Shown here one piece after another: positions 8,549-17,355 of a stretch of DNA of 36,861 bases (position 1 is its first letter; each line of letters begins with the position of its first letter). Source of the stretch: Chloroflexota bacterium (lineage in GTDB: Bacteria > Chloroflexota > Dehalococcoidia > Lucifugimonadales > UBA3495); NCBI GenBank assembly GCA_026710825.1, contig JAPOQH010000107.1:1-36861 (forward strand), read 5' to 3'. The position numbers and the translations under genes are program-made. The notes under the pieces were generated by a model. That model did no database searches. It had not been told where the DNA came from and was given only the letters and a program-made list of their open reading frames with translations.

Positions 8549-9394
8549 ATGGACATCGGAGTTACCGCCAGGGCTTCCAGCGATTCGGTTGACCCGGCAG
8601 AATTGGCCAAGCGAGCAGAGGAACTGGGCTTTGAGTCATTCTGGCTCCCGGAGCACCCGGTCCTCCCCGTGCACACCACGTCGCGATACGGCGGCACACC
8701 CGACGGATCAATCCCGCCCTCAATGGCCGACATCGGCGACCCGCTCATCGCCCTGTCGATGGCTGCGGCCGCCACCAGCACCATCAAGCTGGGCACCGCC
8801 ATCAGCCTGGTGCCGGAGCACAACCCCCTGATGCAGGCCAAGCAGATCGCCACCCTGGACAAGTACTCGAACGGCAGGTTCCTGTTCGGAATCGGCGCCG
8901 GCTGGCTGCAGGAAGAGACCGAAATCATGGGCGGAGATTTCCAGCACCGCTGGGGCCAGACCCGCGAAGCCATCCTGGCAATGAAGGAACTCTGGACCAA
9001 GGACGAGGCCGAGTTTCACGGGCGATTCTTCGATTTCCCCCTGGTCAAGTGCTCGCCCAAGCCGGTGCAGACGCCGCATCCGCCGGTGTTCCTGGGAGGC
9101 TACGCTGCCAACGTGTTCAAGCGCGTGGTGGCCTGGGGCGACGGCTGGATGCCCGTTCGCGTAACCGAGGAGCAGGTCCGGGCCGGCCGGGCGACCATGG
9201 ATGAGTTGGCCGAGGCCGCGGGCCGAGATCCCAATTCCATCCAGCTAATCGTCTCCAACGTCACGCCCGACCGTGAAGTCATCGCAGGATACGAAGCAGC
9301 CGGCGCCAACCGCGTTACGGTCGCCCTGCCGCCGGACGCCGGCCCCAACGGCCTGGACGAGATGGAACGCCTCGCGGAAAAGGTAATCGGCTAA
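8549..9394 (+). CDS. LLM-class (luciferase-like) F420- or FMN-dependent oxidoreductase
   Basis: This 281-residue protein has a bacterial-luciferase-like TIM barrel. Marks are AELAKRAEELGFESFWLPEH near the N-terminus, TSTIKLGTAISLVPEHNPLMQAKQIATLDKYSNGR, then FGIGAGWLQEE and PPVFLGGYAANVFKRVVAWGDGWMP. These features resemble the TIGR03619-like F420-dependent LLM group in actinobacteria and Chloroflexota. Such enzymes carry out hydride transfer or monooxygenation on diverse organics. GGGAGG lies nine bases before the ATG. The cofactor, F420 or FMN, cannot be settled from sequence alone. Confidence 0.88.
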   Translation: MDIGVTARASSDSVDPAELAKRAEELGFESFWLPEHPVLPVHTTSRYGGTPDGSIPPSMADIGDPLIALSMAAAATSTIKLGTAISLVPEHNPLMQAKQIATLDKYSNGRFLFGIGAGWLQEETEIMGGDFQHRWGQTREAILAMKELWTKDEAEFHGRFFDFPLVKCSPKPVQTPHPPVFLGGYAANVFKRVVAWGDGWMPVRVTEEQVRAGRATMDELAEAAGRDPNSIQLIVSNVTPDREVIAGYEAAGANRVTVALPPDAGPNGLDEMERLAEKVIG

Positions 9395-9436
9395 CGCGAT
9401 GCCGCGCCCGCCGATCTCGGGCCAGAGATGCTGTAG

Positions 9437-9471
9437 TCCGCTCATGGTGCGCCTGTCGAACCACGAGCGGA
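9437..9471. repeat. Dispersed hairpin repeat of TGGT...TCGAACCA type, copy 1
   Basis: TCCGCTCATGGT (9437-9448) pairs with ACCACGAGCGGA (9460-9471) with one mismatch around an 11-base loop. A degenerate second copy with the same loop type lies at 18606. It sits just downstream of the LLM gene and could double as a terminator. Confidence 0.7.
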
Positions 9472-9533
9472 CGGTGGGAAAAGCATGGCTGCGGAACGTC
9501 TTCTAATAACAGACGGGTGAAAACTCCAGCTAT

Positions 9534-9854
9534 ATGTCCCAAGCTGATGAATCCATCCCCTCGGTCGGCCCGCGCGCCTGGTCGCTGATGCGCGGGCGTG
9601 TGGACGGCGAGAATTGGGCCGCCAACTTCGCCGAACCCCACGAACTCATCGCCTGGGCCGACATCGCCGACTTCGAGCACTACATGGGGCAGATGCCCTT
9701 CCCGTACGACAACGCGAAGGCGGTGGAACTCTACGAATCCGCGCGATCAGACGCGTCGACCACCGGCATGCCCTTCAACCACCGGGAGTACGCCGGCGGG
9801 TTCCTGCAGTGCGTTTATGAAACCTTGAGGTCCAGGCTCGGCCTGGACCTCTGA
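9534..9854 (+). CDS. Small hypothetical protein
   Basis: This 106-residue protein begins MSQADESIPSVGPRAWSLMR. I do not recognise a family. It is soluble and acidic, rich in aromatic residues (GENWAANFAEPHELIAWADIADFEHYMGQMPFPYDNAKAVELYESAR), with no signal peptide, membrane segment or obvious catalytic motif. Its base composition and third-position GC match the neighbouring real genes, and no competing opposite-strand frame covers it better. There is no clear Shine-Dalgarno site before the ATG. It lies between the LLM gene and the convergent VOC gene. Confidence 0.55.
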   Translation: MSQADESIPSVGPRAWSLMRGRVDGENWAANFAEPHELIAWADIADFEHYMGQMPFPYDNAKAVELYESARSDASTTGMPFNHREYAGGFLQCVYETLRSRLGLDL

Positions 9855-9877
9855 TCGCGGCAGATTGAACCGGGTCG

Positions 9878-10354
9878 CTACACCGACGTCGCGTTAGGCG
9901 GCGCGGGCCCCCGCTCCAATAGCTCCAGCCAGTTGCCGTCCGGGTCCTGCATGTAGCACCCCTTGCGCGCCGCCGGATACACCGGGTTGGGCCGCTCCGC
10001 CGGCGGGCTGACGAACCGCACGCCCTGCGCCGAGAGTTCCTCGTAAAAGGCGTCCAGATCGTCCACCATGACTCCCAGGTGAGTCGCTCCCACCTGGAAT
10101 CGCTGCGGCATCTCCGCGGCCACACTTGGCGGGTTCAGATACTGGATCAGCTCCACCGAGTGCCGCATGTCCCCCGGTCCCAGGTACACGATATGCAGCC
10201 GAGCGTCGGGATAACCCACCAACTCCGATATGAACTCCCCCTCCAGTATCTGGTCCCTTTCGATGCTCAGGCCCAGCATGTCCCGGTAGAAGGCCAGGGA
10301 GCGTTCCATATCGCTGACCACAAAACCCGTGTGGTTCATCCATTGCACTTCCAT
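9878..10354 (-). CDS. VOC family (glyoxalase/dioxygenase-like) protein
   Basis: This 158-residue protein has two beta-alpha-beta-beta-beta modules. The four positions that usually bind a divalent metal are present: His in NHTGFVVSD, Glu in HSVELIQY, His in THLGVMVDDLDAFYEEL and Glu in NWLELLE. The family includes lactoylglutathione lyase, methylmalonyl-CoA epimerase, extradiol dioxygenases and resistance proteins; the exact reaction is not clear. ATG 10354 is chosen because AAGGGGT precedes it at good spacing; a TTG 27 bp further upstream has no support. It stands upstream of a 28-bp palindrome and a GMC gene on the same strand. Confidence 0.82.
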   Translation of the reverse strand: MEVQWMNHTGFVVSDMERSLAFYRDMLGLSIERDQILEGEFISELVGYPDARLHIVYLGPGDMRHSVELIQYLNPPSVAAEMPQRFQVGATHLGVMVDDLDAFYEELSAQGVRFVSPPAERPNPVYPAARKGCYMQDPDGNWLELLERGPAPPNATSV

Positions 10355-10454
10355 ATTTGATACCCCTTGACGTTGAACCAACGGGTTCGACCTGAATCGA
10401 CGAGCTCAGCGGGGAAATATATTCAGCCTGTTGCCGTGGCTACGTCCAGGATGG

Positions 10455-10482
10455 GTAGGGGCGAATGATTATTCGCCCCTAC
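10455..10482. repeat. 28-bp dispersed palindrome, copy 2
   Basis: This is the exact reverse complement of the element at 7091-7118: 12-bp arms with loop GATT. It lies between the GMC oxidoreductase stop and the VOC start, both on the minus strand. Confidence 0.85.
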
Positions 10483-10527
10483 ACCGCCAGCACAAACGAT
10501 ATGCCCATTCCGGAATGATAACGCGAG

Positions 10528-12075
10528 TTAGCGTCCGTCTTTCACGTAGTCGGCGCACTTCTCGCCGATCATGATCGTCGTGGCGTTGGTGTTGGCGCGG
10601 ATGCAGTCGGGCATGATCGACGCGTCGGCTACTCGCAGACCCTGCACACCCTTGACCTTCAGGTGCTGGTCCACCACGGCCAGCGGGTCCGAGTCGGGGC
10701 CCATCTTGCAGGTGCCGGAGACGTGATGAGACGTGCCGGAGTTCTTGCGTAGCCAGTCGTCCAGCAACTCGTCCGACGCCAGTTCCTCGTCAGACGGCAT
10801 CAGTCGCTCCTCGATCAGATCGGAGAACGGGGGCTTCTCCGCCATCCGCACGCCCAGCCTGATGGCCTCGCGCATGCGCCGCAGGTCCTCCGGCTCCTGG
10901 TAGTAGTTGTAGTTCAGGTTGGGCTGCACGTGCGGATCCGTCGACTGCAAGGTAAGCTCACCCTGCCCCAACGCCAACTGCAGGCTCGCGCCCATGCCGA
11001 CGTAGTTCAGGTCTTCGTCGATCTGGACGTGGGCCGGACGGTGCTCGCTGGTCATCAGGTTGGGACTGAGTTGCATGTCGTTCCGCAGGTCGGACCCTTC
11101 GACCGTATAGCGCAGGCCCACCTGGATCACCGGCGCCTGCACGTCCGGCTTCTCTCCCTTGGCCAGGTACAGCACCGACGCCGCGGGATGGTCTCGCAGG
11201 TTCTTGCCCACGCCGGGCGAGTCATGCACCACCGGGATGCCCATGCTGCGCAGGTGCTCGGCCGGCCCGACGCCCGACAGCATCAGCAACTGCGGCGACG
11301 CGCCCGCCCCGCTGCTCACGATGATCTCGTCCGCCTCCACCGTAAAGACCTCGCCGCCGCTTTCGGCCTCGATTCCCACGGCCCGGTTGCCGTCGAACAG
11401 GATGCGCCGGGCGGTGACGCTGCCCCGGACAGTCAGGTTCAGGCGATGCCGCGCGATGTCCAGGTAGTTGATCGCCATGCTCATTCGCACGCCGTCGATG
11501 GTGTTGCGCGCGCGCGGCGAAACGCCGGTGGACTCCGGATGGTTCTGGTCCTCGTCCCGTGGGAATCCTTCGTCCAGGCACGCTCGCTCGAACGCCACCG
11601 AGTGGGGCAGCCATTCGGTGCGTGGCACGCGCCGAACCGGAACCGGCCCATCGGACCCGTGGAAGTCGTCGCCGCCGAAGTCCAGGTCGGTCTCCAGCTT
11701 GTTGAAATAGGGCAGCACGCTGGTGAAACTCCACTCGTCGTTGCCCCATTCCGCCCAGCGGTCGTAGTCCTCGGGGATGCCGCGGAACAGCACCTGCCCG
11801 TTCACCGCGCTGGACCCGCCGGTTGCCTTGCCCCTGGGAATCACCAGTTCGGTCTGGTCCTCGGTGATCTTGGCGGTGTAACCCCAGTTGTGCGGCCCGT
11901 AGGCAGACAGCCACACGTTGTTGCCCATCTTCAGGTCTTCGGGCAAATGCTCGAAGTCGGGATAGTCCGGCCCCGCCTCCAGCAGCAGCACCGAGCGATC
12001 GGGGTCTTCCGACAGCCGGCTGGCGATAGTGCATCCGGCGGACCCTCCGCCGACCACGATGACGTCATACTTCAT
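10528..12075 (-). CDS. GMC family oxidoreductase (choline-dehydrogenase-like)
   Basis: This 515-residue flavoenzyme begins with an FAD-binding Rossmann motif, VIVVGGGSAGCTIASRLSED (GGGSAG at residues 9-14), followed by the acidic residue in LLLEAGPD. The GMC signature PRGKATGGSSAVNGQVLFRG is near residue 80. The active-site His lies in SHHVSGTCKMG (residues 449-459), and NTNATTIMIGEKCAD supplies the C-terminal FAD contacts and second catalytic Asn. Family members oxidise alcohols, including choline, aryl alcohols, polyethylene glycol and alkanols; the substrate here is unknown. AGGAGG precedes the ATG. The gene diverges from an MFS carrier about 113 bp away, a common pairing of uptake and oxidation, but co-function is inference. 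Confidence 0.92.
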   Translation of the reverse strand: MKYDVIVVGGGSAGCTIASRLSEDPDRSVLLLEAGPDYPDFEHLPEDLKMGNNVWLSAYGPHNWGYTAKITEDQTELVIPRGKATGGSSAVNGQVLFRGIPEDYDRWAEWGNDEWSFTSVLPYFNKLETDLDFGGDDFHGSDGPVPVRRVPRTEWLPHSVAFERACLDEGFPRDEDQNHPESTGVSPRARNTIDGVRMSMAINYLDIARHRLNLTVRGSVTARRILFDGNRAVGIEAESGGEVFTVEADEIIVSSGAGASPQLLMLSGVGPAEHLRSMGIPVVHDSPGVGKNLRDHPAASVLYLAKGEKPDVQAPVIQVGLRYTVEGSDLRNDMQLSPNLMTSEHRPAHVQIDEDLNYVGMGASLQLALGQGELTLQSTDPHVQPNLNYNYYQEPEDLRRMREAIRLGVRMAEKPPFSDLIEERLMPSDEELASDELLDDWLRKNSGTSHHVSGTCKMGPDSDPLAVVDQHLKVKGVQGLRVADASIMPDCIRANTNATTIMIGEKCADYVKDGR

Positions 12076-12188
12076 TCCGGGCCTCCTGCGCTGCGCGAAT
12101 CTGTTCGCTGGTCGTTGCGCGTCTCTTGATCTCGGCTAATAATACCCAACCGCGACCAACGCGCCTAGCGTTGCCGCCACCGTTTCCT

Positions 12189-13406
12189 ATGCATACCGCC
12201 CTCGGAATTCAAGCCTTGAGCCGTTACCGGTGGGTCATGGCCGCCATGTCCCTGGTGGGGCACCTGGCCCTGGGGTTCAACCTGTTCGGAATCTCCCCGG
12301 TTCTCCCCCTGGCAATAGCGGATTACGGCATCAGCAACTTTGCCGCCGGCCTGCTGGTGTCCCTGCCCATGCTGTTGGCCGCAGTGTTCGGGATCCCTGG
12401 CGGCATGTTGGTCGCGAGGATCGGCGTAAAGCGCGCTCAACTCATCGCGTGGATAGCCATGGCGGTGCTCGCCCTGTCGTTCATCGCCCCCAACTTCGGG
12501 GCGATGCTGGTGTTGCGCCTGGCCTACGGCGTGGGCCTCGCGATGATGATCACCGCCACCGGCCCGCTGCTGATGGCCTGGTTTTCCCAGCGGGAAGTCC
12601 TGGTCATGAACTCCCTGAACACTGCGGCGATCAGCCTGGGCGTGGCCGTCGCCGTGGCCTGCGCAGCGCCCCTGGCGCAGATCACCGACTGGAAGATCTC
12701 CATGTCGGTGTTTGGCGTCGTGGGCGTCGTCGGGTCTGTCGCGTGGCTGGCCCTGGGCCGGGATGCCCCCTTGGCCGGTGTGCGCCCGGCTCCCATATCA
12801 CTGCGGCAAACCGGCAGGGTGCTGCGCAACCGCACCGTGATCCTGCTGGTCCTGACCGATGCCGGCGTCCTCGTCCAGTACACGGCGCTCACCGGATGGC
12901 TGCCGACATTCTTCAACGACCAACTGGGCTTGTCGCTGTCGGAGGCGGGATTAATCACCGGGATGCTGCCCTTTGTGGGCGTGTTCGCGGTGATCGCCGG
13001 CGGCATTGTGCCCCTGCGTTTCGACTCGCCCCGTGCGATATTCATCGGATCCGGATTGGCGGCCTTGGCGGGTGGACTGGGTTCCTACCTTCTGCCGAAC
13101 CTGCCGGGCATCTACGCGGCAGCCGGGGTACTGGGCTTCGGCTCGTGGTTCTACGTGCCCATCCTGCTGACTCTGCCGTTGCGCCTGCCCGGCATCACGC
13201 CCCAGGGCCTCGCCGTAATCTACGGCTCCCTGATGACCTTTTCCGGTTTCGCCATGTTCCTCGCGCCCATCCTGGTTGGCGCGGTCCGTGATGCCACGGG
13301 ATCATTCCTGCCGGGATTCCTGGTCTGCACGGCCATGAGTTCAACCGCGCTTATCGCCGGCGCGCTCTTGCCCCGCAACGTTTCCGCCGGCAATGCGCCC
13401 GGCTGA
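12189..13406 (+). CDS. MFS transporter (CynX/NimT or oxalate-formate-like)
   Basis: The chosen start gives 405 residues with about 12 hydrophobic segments. The motif between segments 2 and 3 reads GGMLVARIGVKRAQ, and VGHLALGFNLFGISPVLPLAIADYGIS opens the first segment, as in the CynX/NimT or NarK-like anion-carrier branch. ATG 12189 was taken because it begins at MHTALGIQALSRYRWVM just before segment 1. A TTG at 12126 would add 21 residues of Pro-rich sequence and has no ribosome site. It is divergent from the GMC oxidoreductase. The substrate, possibly a small organic anion, is not determined. Confidence 0.87.
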   Translation: MHTALGIQALSRYRWVMAAMSLVGHLALGFNLFGISPVLPLAIADYGISNFAAGLLVSLPMLLAAVFGIPGGMLVARIGVKRAQLIAWIAMAVLALSFIAPNFGAMLVLRLAYGVGLAMMITATGPLLMAWFSQREVLVMNSLNTAAISLGVAVAVACAAPLAQITDWKISMSVFGVVGVVGSVAWLALGRDAPLAGVRPAPISLRQTGRVLRNRTVILLVLTDAGVLVQYTALTGWLPTFFNDQLGLSLSEAGLITGMLPFVGVFAVIAGGIVPLRFDSPRAIFIGSGLAALAGGLGSYLLPNLPGIYAAAGVLGFGSWFYVPILLTLPLRLPGITPQGLAVIYGSLMTFSGFAMFLAPILVGAVRDATGSFLPGFLVCTAMSSTALIAGALLPRNVSAGNAPG

Positions 13407-13487
13407 GCGATTCCATGCTATGTTGAATCACCCGGTATCCGTTCGCGAAACGCGTGCGGCCAACCCGGGCCGATCGGAGATGTATTC

Positions 13488-14297
13488 ATGCCCAAACTGG
13501 AACTGAACGGAGAGCAATTCCACTACCATGTGGACAACTTTTCCGACCCGTGGCTCAACGCCCAACCGGTGTTGCTGCACCATTCCGCCGGCGGAAATCT
13601 GCACCGCTGGCGTCCCTGGGTTCCCACGATTGCCCGCCGACACCCCACCGTCCGGTTCGACATGCGCGGACACGGCGGCACCACGTCCCGCTCTGATTCG
13701 CCCTTCGTCATCACCGAATTGGCCGCCGACATCGCTCGCGTGATGGACGCGCTGGGCGTTGAAAAAACGCACCTCGTGGGCGCGTCCGCCGGCGGCATTG
13801 TCAGCCTGCAGTTCGCCCACGACTTCGCCGACCGCCTCCACAGCCTCACGCTGGTGGCGTCAACGCCGCGCCTGGCCCAGATGGGCGCCGACATGGACGC
13901 CAGTGGTTGGGGAGACACCCTCCGACGGGAGGGCACCCGCGCCTGGCTGTTGTCCGACACCGACAAGCGCTTCGGCCCCGACACTCCACGCGAGATCATC
14001 GACTGGTATGCCGACGAAGGCGGGAAAACCGAAGCCGCCGAAGTGCTGGCCCTCCAGGCCTGCCTGCTGGCGGCGGACCTCGCCCCATTGCTGCCCCGGA
14101 TCAACGTTCCCACGCTGATTCTCGCCGCGCGCCACGACCCGATCACTCCCCTGGAAATCCAGCAACTGATGACCGATACGATGCCCAACGCCACGCTGGA
14201 AGCATTCGACGGCGTCGGTCACAACATGAAGGTGGAGATCCCCGACATCCTGGCCCGGCGCACGCTCGATTTTATCGACACCATCGATTCGCCGTGA
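13488..14297 (+). CDS. Alpha/beta hydrolase
   Basis: This 269-residue hydrolase has the nucleophile elbow LVGASAGG with Ser100, an oxyanion-hole region HHSAGGNLHRW, an acid in ILAARHDPITP and the catalytic His in DGVGHNMKVE. The whole fold is present, comparable to 3-oxoadipate enol-lactonase (PcaD) or other carboxylesterases. It acts in the cytoplasm, as it has no signal peptide. GGAG lies eight bases before the ATG. The next gene starts 46 bases after its stop on the same strand, so the two may be co-transcribed. The reaction is hydrolytic, but the substrate is unknown. Confidence 0.88.
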   Translation: MPKLELNGEQFHYHVDNFSDPWLNAQPVLLHHSAGGNLHRWRPWVPTIARRHPTVRFDMRGHGGTTSRSDSPFVITELAADIARVMDALGVEKTHLVGASAGGIVSLQFAHDFADRLHSLTLVASTPRLAQMGADMDASGWGDTLRREGTRAWLLSDTDKRFGPDTPREIIDWYADEGGKTEAAEVLALQACLLAADLAPLLPRINVPTLILAARHDPITPLEIQQLMTDTMPNATLEAFDGVGHNMKVEIPDILARRTLDFIDTIDSP

Positions 14298-14343
14298 GCC
14301 GGTATTGCCAAATATCCATTGCCAACCGCCATCGGAGCACCTC

Positions 14344-15198
14344 TTGAGCGCGACATCAGAATCAATCAACCTGTTTGAACACGAAGGCCGGGAACTCATC
14401 GGATTCCTGCGTGAAATGCCTCCCGACGCGTGGGGGATCCCAAGCGCATGCGAAGGCTGGACCGTCGCCGACGTCATCGGCCACCTCACCAGCGTGGATC
14501 TATCCACCCGCCTGCTGCGGGGCCTGGATGGCGATCACTCGCCGCCCGAGGGTTCTCCCTCCCCTGAACAGCACGACGAGGACGAATTCGCTCAGACCAT
14601 CTACCAGCGGGCGGTCAACGCCAACCAGCGATTGGGTTCAGGATTGCTGGACGATTTCATCGAACGAATCGACGAGACAGTTACCCTTTTCCGATCCGTG
14701 CAGCCCAGCCAGTGGGAAAACCTGGTCTATTGGCCGGCCGGGCCGATGTCCGTGGATACGCTACTGACCCAACGCATCGCCGAGTTGACCATGCACGGCT
14801 GGGATATTCGTTCCCGGCTGGAGGACGACTACCACCTGTCGGACGGCAGCGTAACCGCCCTGCTGGATACCGTAGACCGCGCCGCGCGCCGTGCGTTCCG
14901 TCCCGATCCGTCGCTGGCACAACAGCCCATCCGTTACCGTTTCCTCATACCGAGTCCCGAGCAGCGCACCCTCGACCTCGTGCTCAGCGATGACCCGGCC
15001 GAGATAATTGAAGGCTCCACGCCCCAACCACCGGCAGATCGCGCCAGCGTGACATTCGAGTGCGACGGCGAAGCCTGCGTACTGATAATGTACGGCCGCC
15101 TCCCCCCCGCCGATGCAATCGCATCCGGGCGACTGGCGGTTTCGGACGGCGACGCTGAACTGGCTTCTACGTTTGGCGACCGCTTCGTCGGCGGCTGA
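14344..15198 (+). CDS. DinB/maleylpyruvate-isomerase N-terminal domain protein (TIGR03083-like)
   Basis: This is a 284-residue protein. The N-terminal half has the four-helix DinB-like fold typical of mycothiol-dependent maleylpyruvate isomerases: DAWGIPSACEGWTVADVIGHLTSVD, then RIAELTMHGWDIRSRL. Metal-ligand-like histidines lie in IGHLTS and TMHGWD. The C-terminal half (about residue 190 on) contains RASVTFECDGEACVLIMYGR and resembles an SCP2-like or MDMPI C-terminal domain. Functions known in the family are thiol-dependent isomerisation or transfer. The start is TTG 14344, with GGAG six bases upstream; a TTG at 14305 adds unlikely sequence. Its nearness to the alpha/beta hydrolase suggests shared use in breakdown of ring-cleavage products, which is inference. 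Confidence 0.75.
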   Translation: MSATSESINLFEHEGRELIGFLREMPPDAWGIPSACEGWTVADVIGHLTSVDLSTRLLRGLDGDHSPPEGSPSPEQHDEDEFAQTIYQRAVNANQRLGSGLLDDFIERIDETVTLFRSVQPSQWENLVYWPAGPMSVDTLLTQRIAELTMHGWDIRSRLEDDYHLSDGSVTALLDTVDRAARRAFRPDPSLAQQPIRYRFLIPSPEQRTLDLVLSDDPAEIIEGSTPQPPADRASVTFECDGEACVLIMYGRLPPADAIASGRLAVSDGDAELASTFGDRFVGG

Positions 15199-15236
15199 GG
15201 CAGATGGACTCTGGGATCGGTGGACAGACCTGGGGG

Positions 15237-17087
15237 TTATCGGCTGGCGTTGACTTTGGGGCGCGCCCCGTCCCGCCGTTGCCGTTTGCGGTCGTGCGCC
15301 GATAGTTCCATCTTGCGAAGTCTCAGGTTCTGCGGCGTGACCTCCACCAACTCATCATCGGAGATGAACTCCAGCGCCTCTTCCAGGCTCAACCTGACTG
15401 TGGCATTCAACCTTTCGGCGACGTCTGCTGTCGAAGAGCGCATGTTGGTCAGCTTCTTTTCCTTGCAGACGTTGATCTCAAGATCCCCTTCCTGCCGCCG
15501 GCAGCCCACCACCATACCCTCGTAAACCTGCGTGCCCGGGTCGATGAACGTCTCTCCCCGGCGTTGGGCGTTGAGCAGGCCGTAGGTAACCGCGGGACCG
15601 CCGTCCGACGCAACCAGCGCTCCGCCACGCTGCGATTTGATCTCGCCCTCCATCTTTGCGTAGGACTCGAAGCTGCTGTTGTGCACTCCGTCGCCCCTCG
15701 TGGTCCGCAGGAAGAAAGAGTTGAACCCGATGAGGCCGCGGGTGGGAATGCGGTACTCCATGTACACGTAGCCGTCTTCCCCGTACCGCATGTCCCGCAA
15801 TTGCGCCAGGTGGCCGGCCAGATACTCGGTCAGCGCGCCCACATACTCCTCGCGAGTGCTGATGTGCAGGATCTCGTAGGGCTCATGAACCTTCCCATCG
15901 ACGGTTTTGGTCACCGGCACGGGGCGCGACACCTGGAACTCAAACTGCTCGCGCCGCATGGTCTCGACCAGGATGGACAGGTGTAACTCCCCCCGGCCCG
16001 CCACCACGAAGATATCGGGGCTTGGCGTGGTCTCAACCCGCAGGCTTACGTTGGTGCGCAGCTCACGGATCAGGCGGTCATATAGATTCCTCGAGGTGCA
16101 GTGCGCGCCCTCCCTGCCCACAAACGGCGAGGTGCTGATGCCAAACGTCATCCGCACCGTGGGCTCCTGGATGTCTATGGTCGGCAGAGCCCGTGGGTCT
16201 TCCGCGCTGGCAATCGTGTCCCCGATGGCGACTCCTTCGGGGCCGGTGACCGCCACAATGTCTCCGGCATAGGCCTCGGTCGCCTCCACACGTTCCATGC
16301 CGCGGAAAACGAAGACCCGCTCGACGCTGTGGGGAGTTGGTTCCGCGTCCCGGTGCAGTAGGGCCACCTGTTCTCGCAACCTGAGCGTCCCATTCGTTAT
16401 ACGCCCGATCGCCACCTGTCCCAGGTAGTTGTCGTAGTCCAACGCGGCCACCAGCATCTGCATCGGCGCGTCCGGATCCCCGGTCGGAAGGGGAACCGAA
16501 TCGAGGATGGCGTCAAACAGCGGTTGCATATCGGTGGCGGGCCCGTCGAGGTCATCCGTCGCCCAGCCCTGCTTCGCAGAGGCGTAAAGCACCGGAAAAT
16601 CCAGTTGGTCCGCGTCGGTCGCTAACTCCAGGAACAGGTCCTGCACCATCGCTTCCACTTCCGCCACGCGTGCTTCCGGCCGGTCGATCTTGTTGATCAC
16701 CACCATGGGCGTGACATTCTGCTCCAGGGCTTGCCGCAGCACGTATGTGGTCTGGGGCATGGGCCCGTCGACGGCGTCCACCAGCAGCAGGCAGCCGTCC
16801 GCCATGTTCATCACCCGCTCCACCTCGCCGCTGAAATCCGCGTGCCCCGGCGTATCGATGATGTTGATCTTGACGCCCCGGTACGTTACCGACGCGTTCT
16901 TGGCCAGGATCGTGATGCCGCGCTCCCGCTCCAGCGGGTTCGTGTCCATGATCAGCTCGCCCACCTGTTGATGGGCACGAAAAACCTGGCCCTGCTTCAG
17001 CAGCGCGTCGACCAGCGTGGTCTTGCCGTGGTCAACGTGGGCTATGATCGCCAGGTTGCGAATGTCTTTTCTCTGTAGGTCCGTCAA
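15237..17087 (-). CDS. typA: Translational GTPase TypA/BipA
   Basis: This 616-residue ribosome-binding GTPase of the EF-G-like class is of usual family length. The P-loop is AHVDHGKTTL (residues 16-25), G3 is DTPGHADF and G4 is NKID. After domain 2 come the EF-G-like and TypA-specific C-terminal regions (YVYMEYRIPTRGLIGFNSFFLRTTRGDG, then EGDLEINVCKEKKLTNMRSS). BipA associates with 70S or 50S particles and helps ribosome assembly and stress responses. The start is TTG, with GAGGTG seven bases upstream. It is a single-copy housekeeping gene and, with the M20 gene, looks like core chromosome rather than island. Confidence 0.97.
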   Translation of the reverse strand: MTDLQRKDIRNLAIIAHVDHGKTTLVDALLKQGQVFRAHQQVGELIMDTNPLERERGITILAKNASVTYRGVKINIIDTPGHADFSGEVERVMNMADGCLLLVDAVDGPMPQTTYVLRQALEQNVTPMVVINKIDRPEARVAEVEAMVQDLFLELATDADQLDFPVLYASAKQGWATDDLDGPATDMQPLFDAILDSVPLPTGDPDAPMQMLVAALDYDNYLGQVAIGRITNGTLRLREQVALLHRDAEPTPHSVERVFVFRGMERVEATEAYAGDIVAVTGPEGVAIGDTIASAEDPRALPTIDIQEPTVRMTFGISTSPFVGREGAHCTSRNLYDRLIRELRTNVSLRVETTPSPDIFVVAGRGELHLSILVETMRREQFEFQVSRPVPVTKTVDGKVHEPYEILHISTREEYVGALTEYLAGHLAQLRDMRYGEDGYVYMEYRIPTRGLIGFNSFFLRTTRGDGVHNSSFESYAKMEGEIKSQRGGALVASDGGPAVTYGLLNAQRRGETFIDPGTQVYEGMVVGCRRQEGDLEINVCKEKKLTNMRSSTADVAERLNATVRLSLEEALEFISDDELVEVTPQNLRLRKMELSAHDRKRQRRDGARPKVNASR

Positions 17088-17355
17088 ACGTGTTCACCTC
17101 GCACGGCTATCAAGGATACCACCAACGGGCATCACCTATGTCCGGAGTTTGTGCCGCCGCGTTCGGTAATGTCGATCCGCTGGCCCTTCGGATATTGAGG
17201 GCGTGAATCCACCGTAGCACGCCACATGCTCTGCCTGTACAATACCGTGCACGCGATCGCCGCCACACCAAGAGTGCGATCGACGGGAAACGATAGCCCG
17301 CAAACTCAGCACAACGCCGCCTCGGTTCAGTATCCCACGCAGGAGCAACCACATC

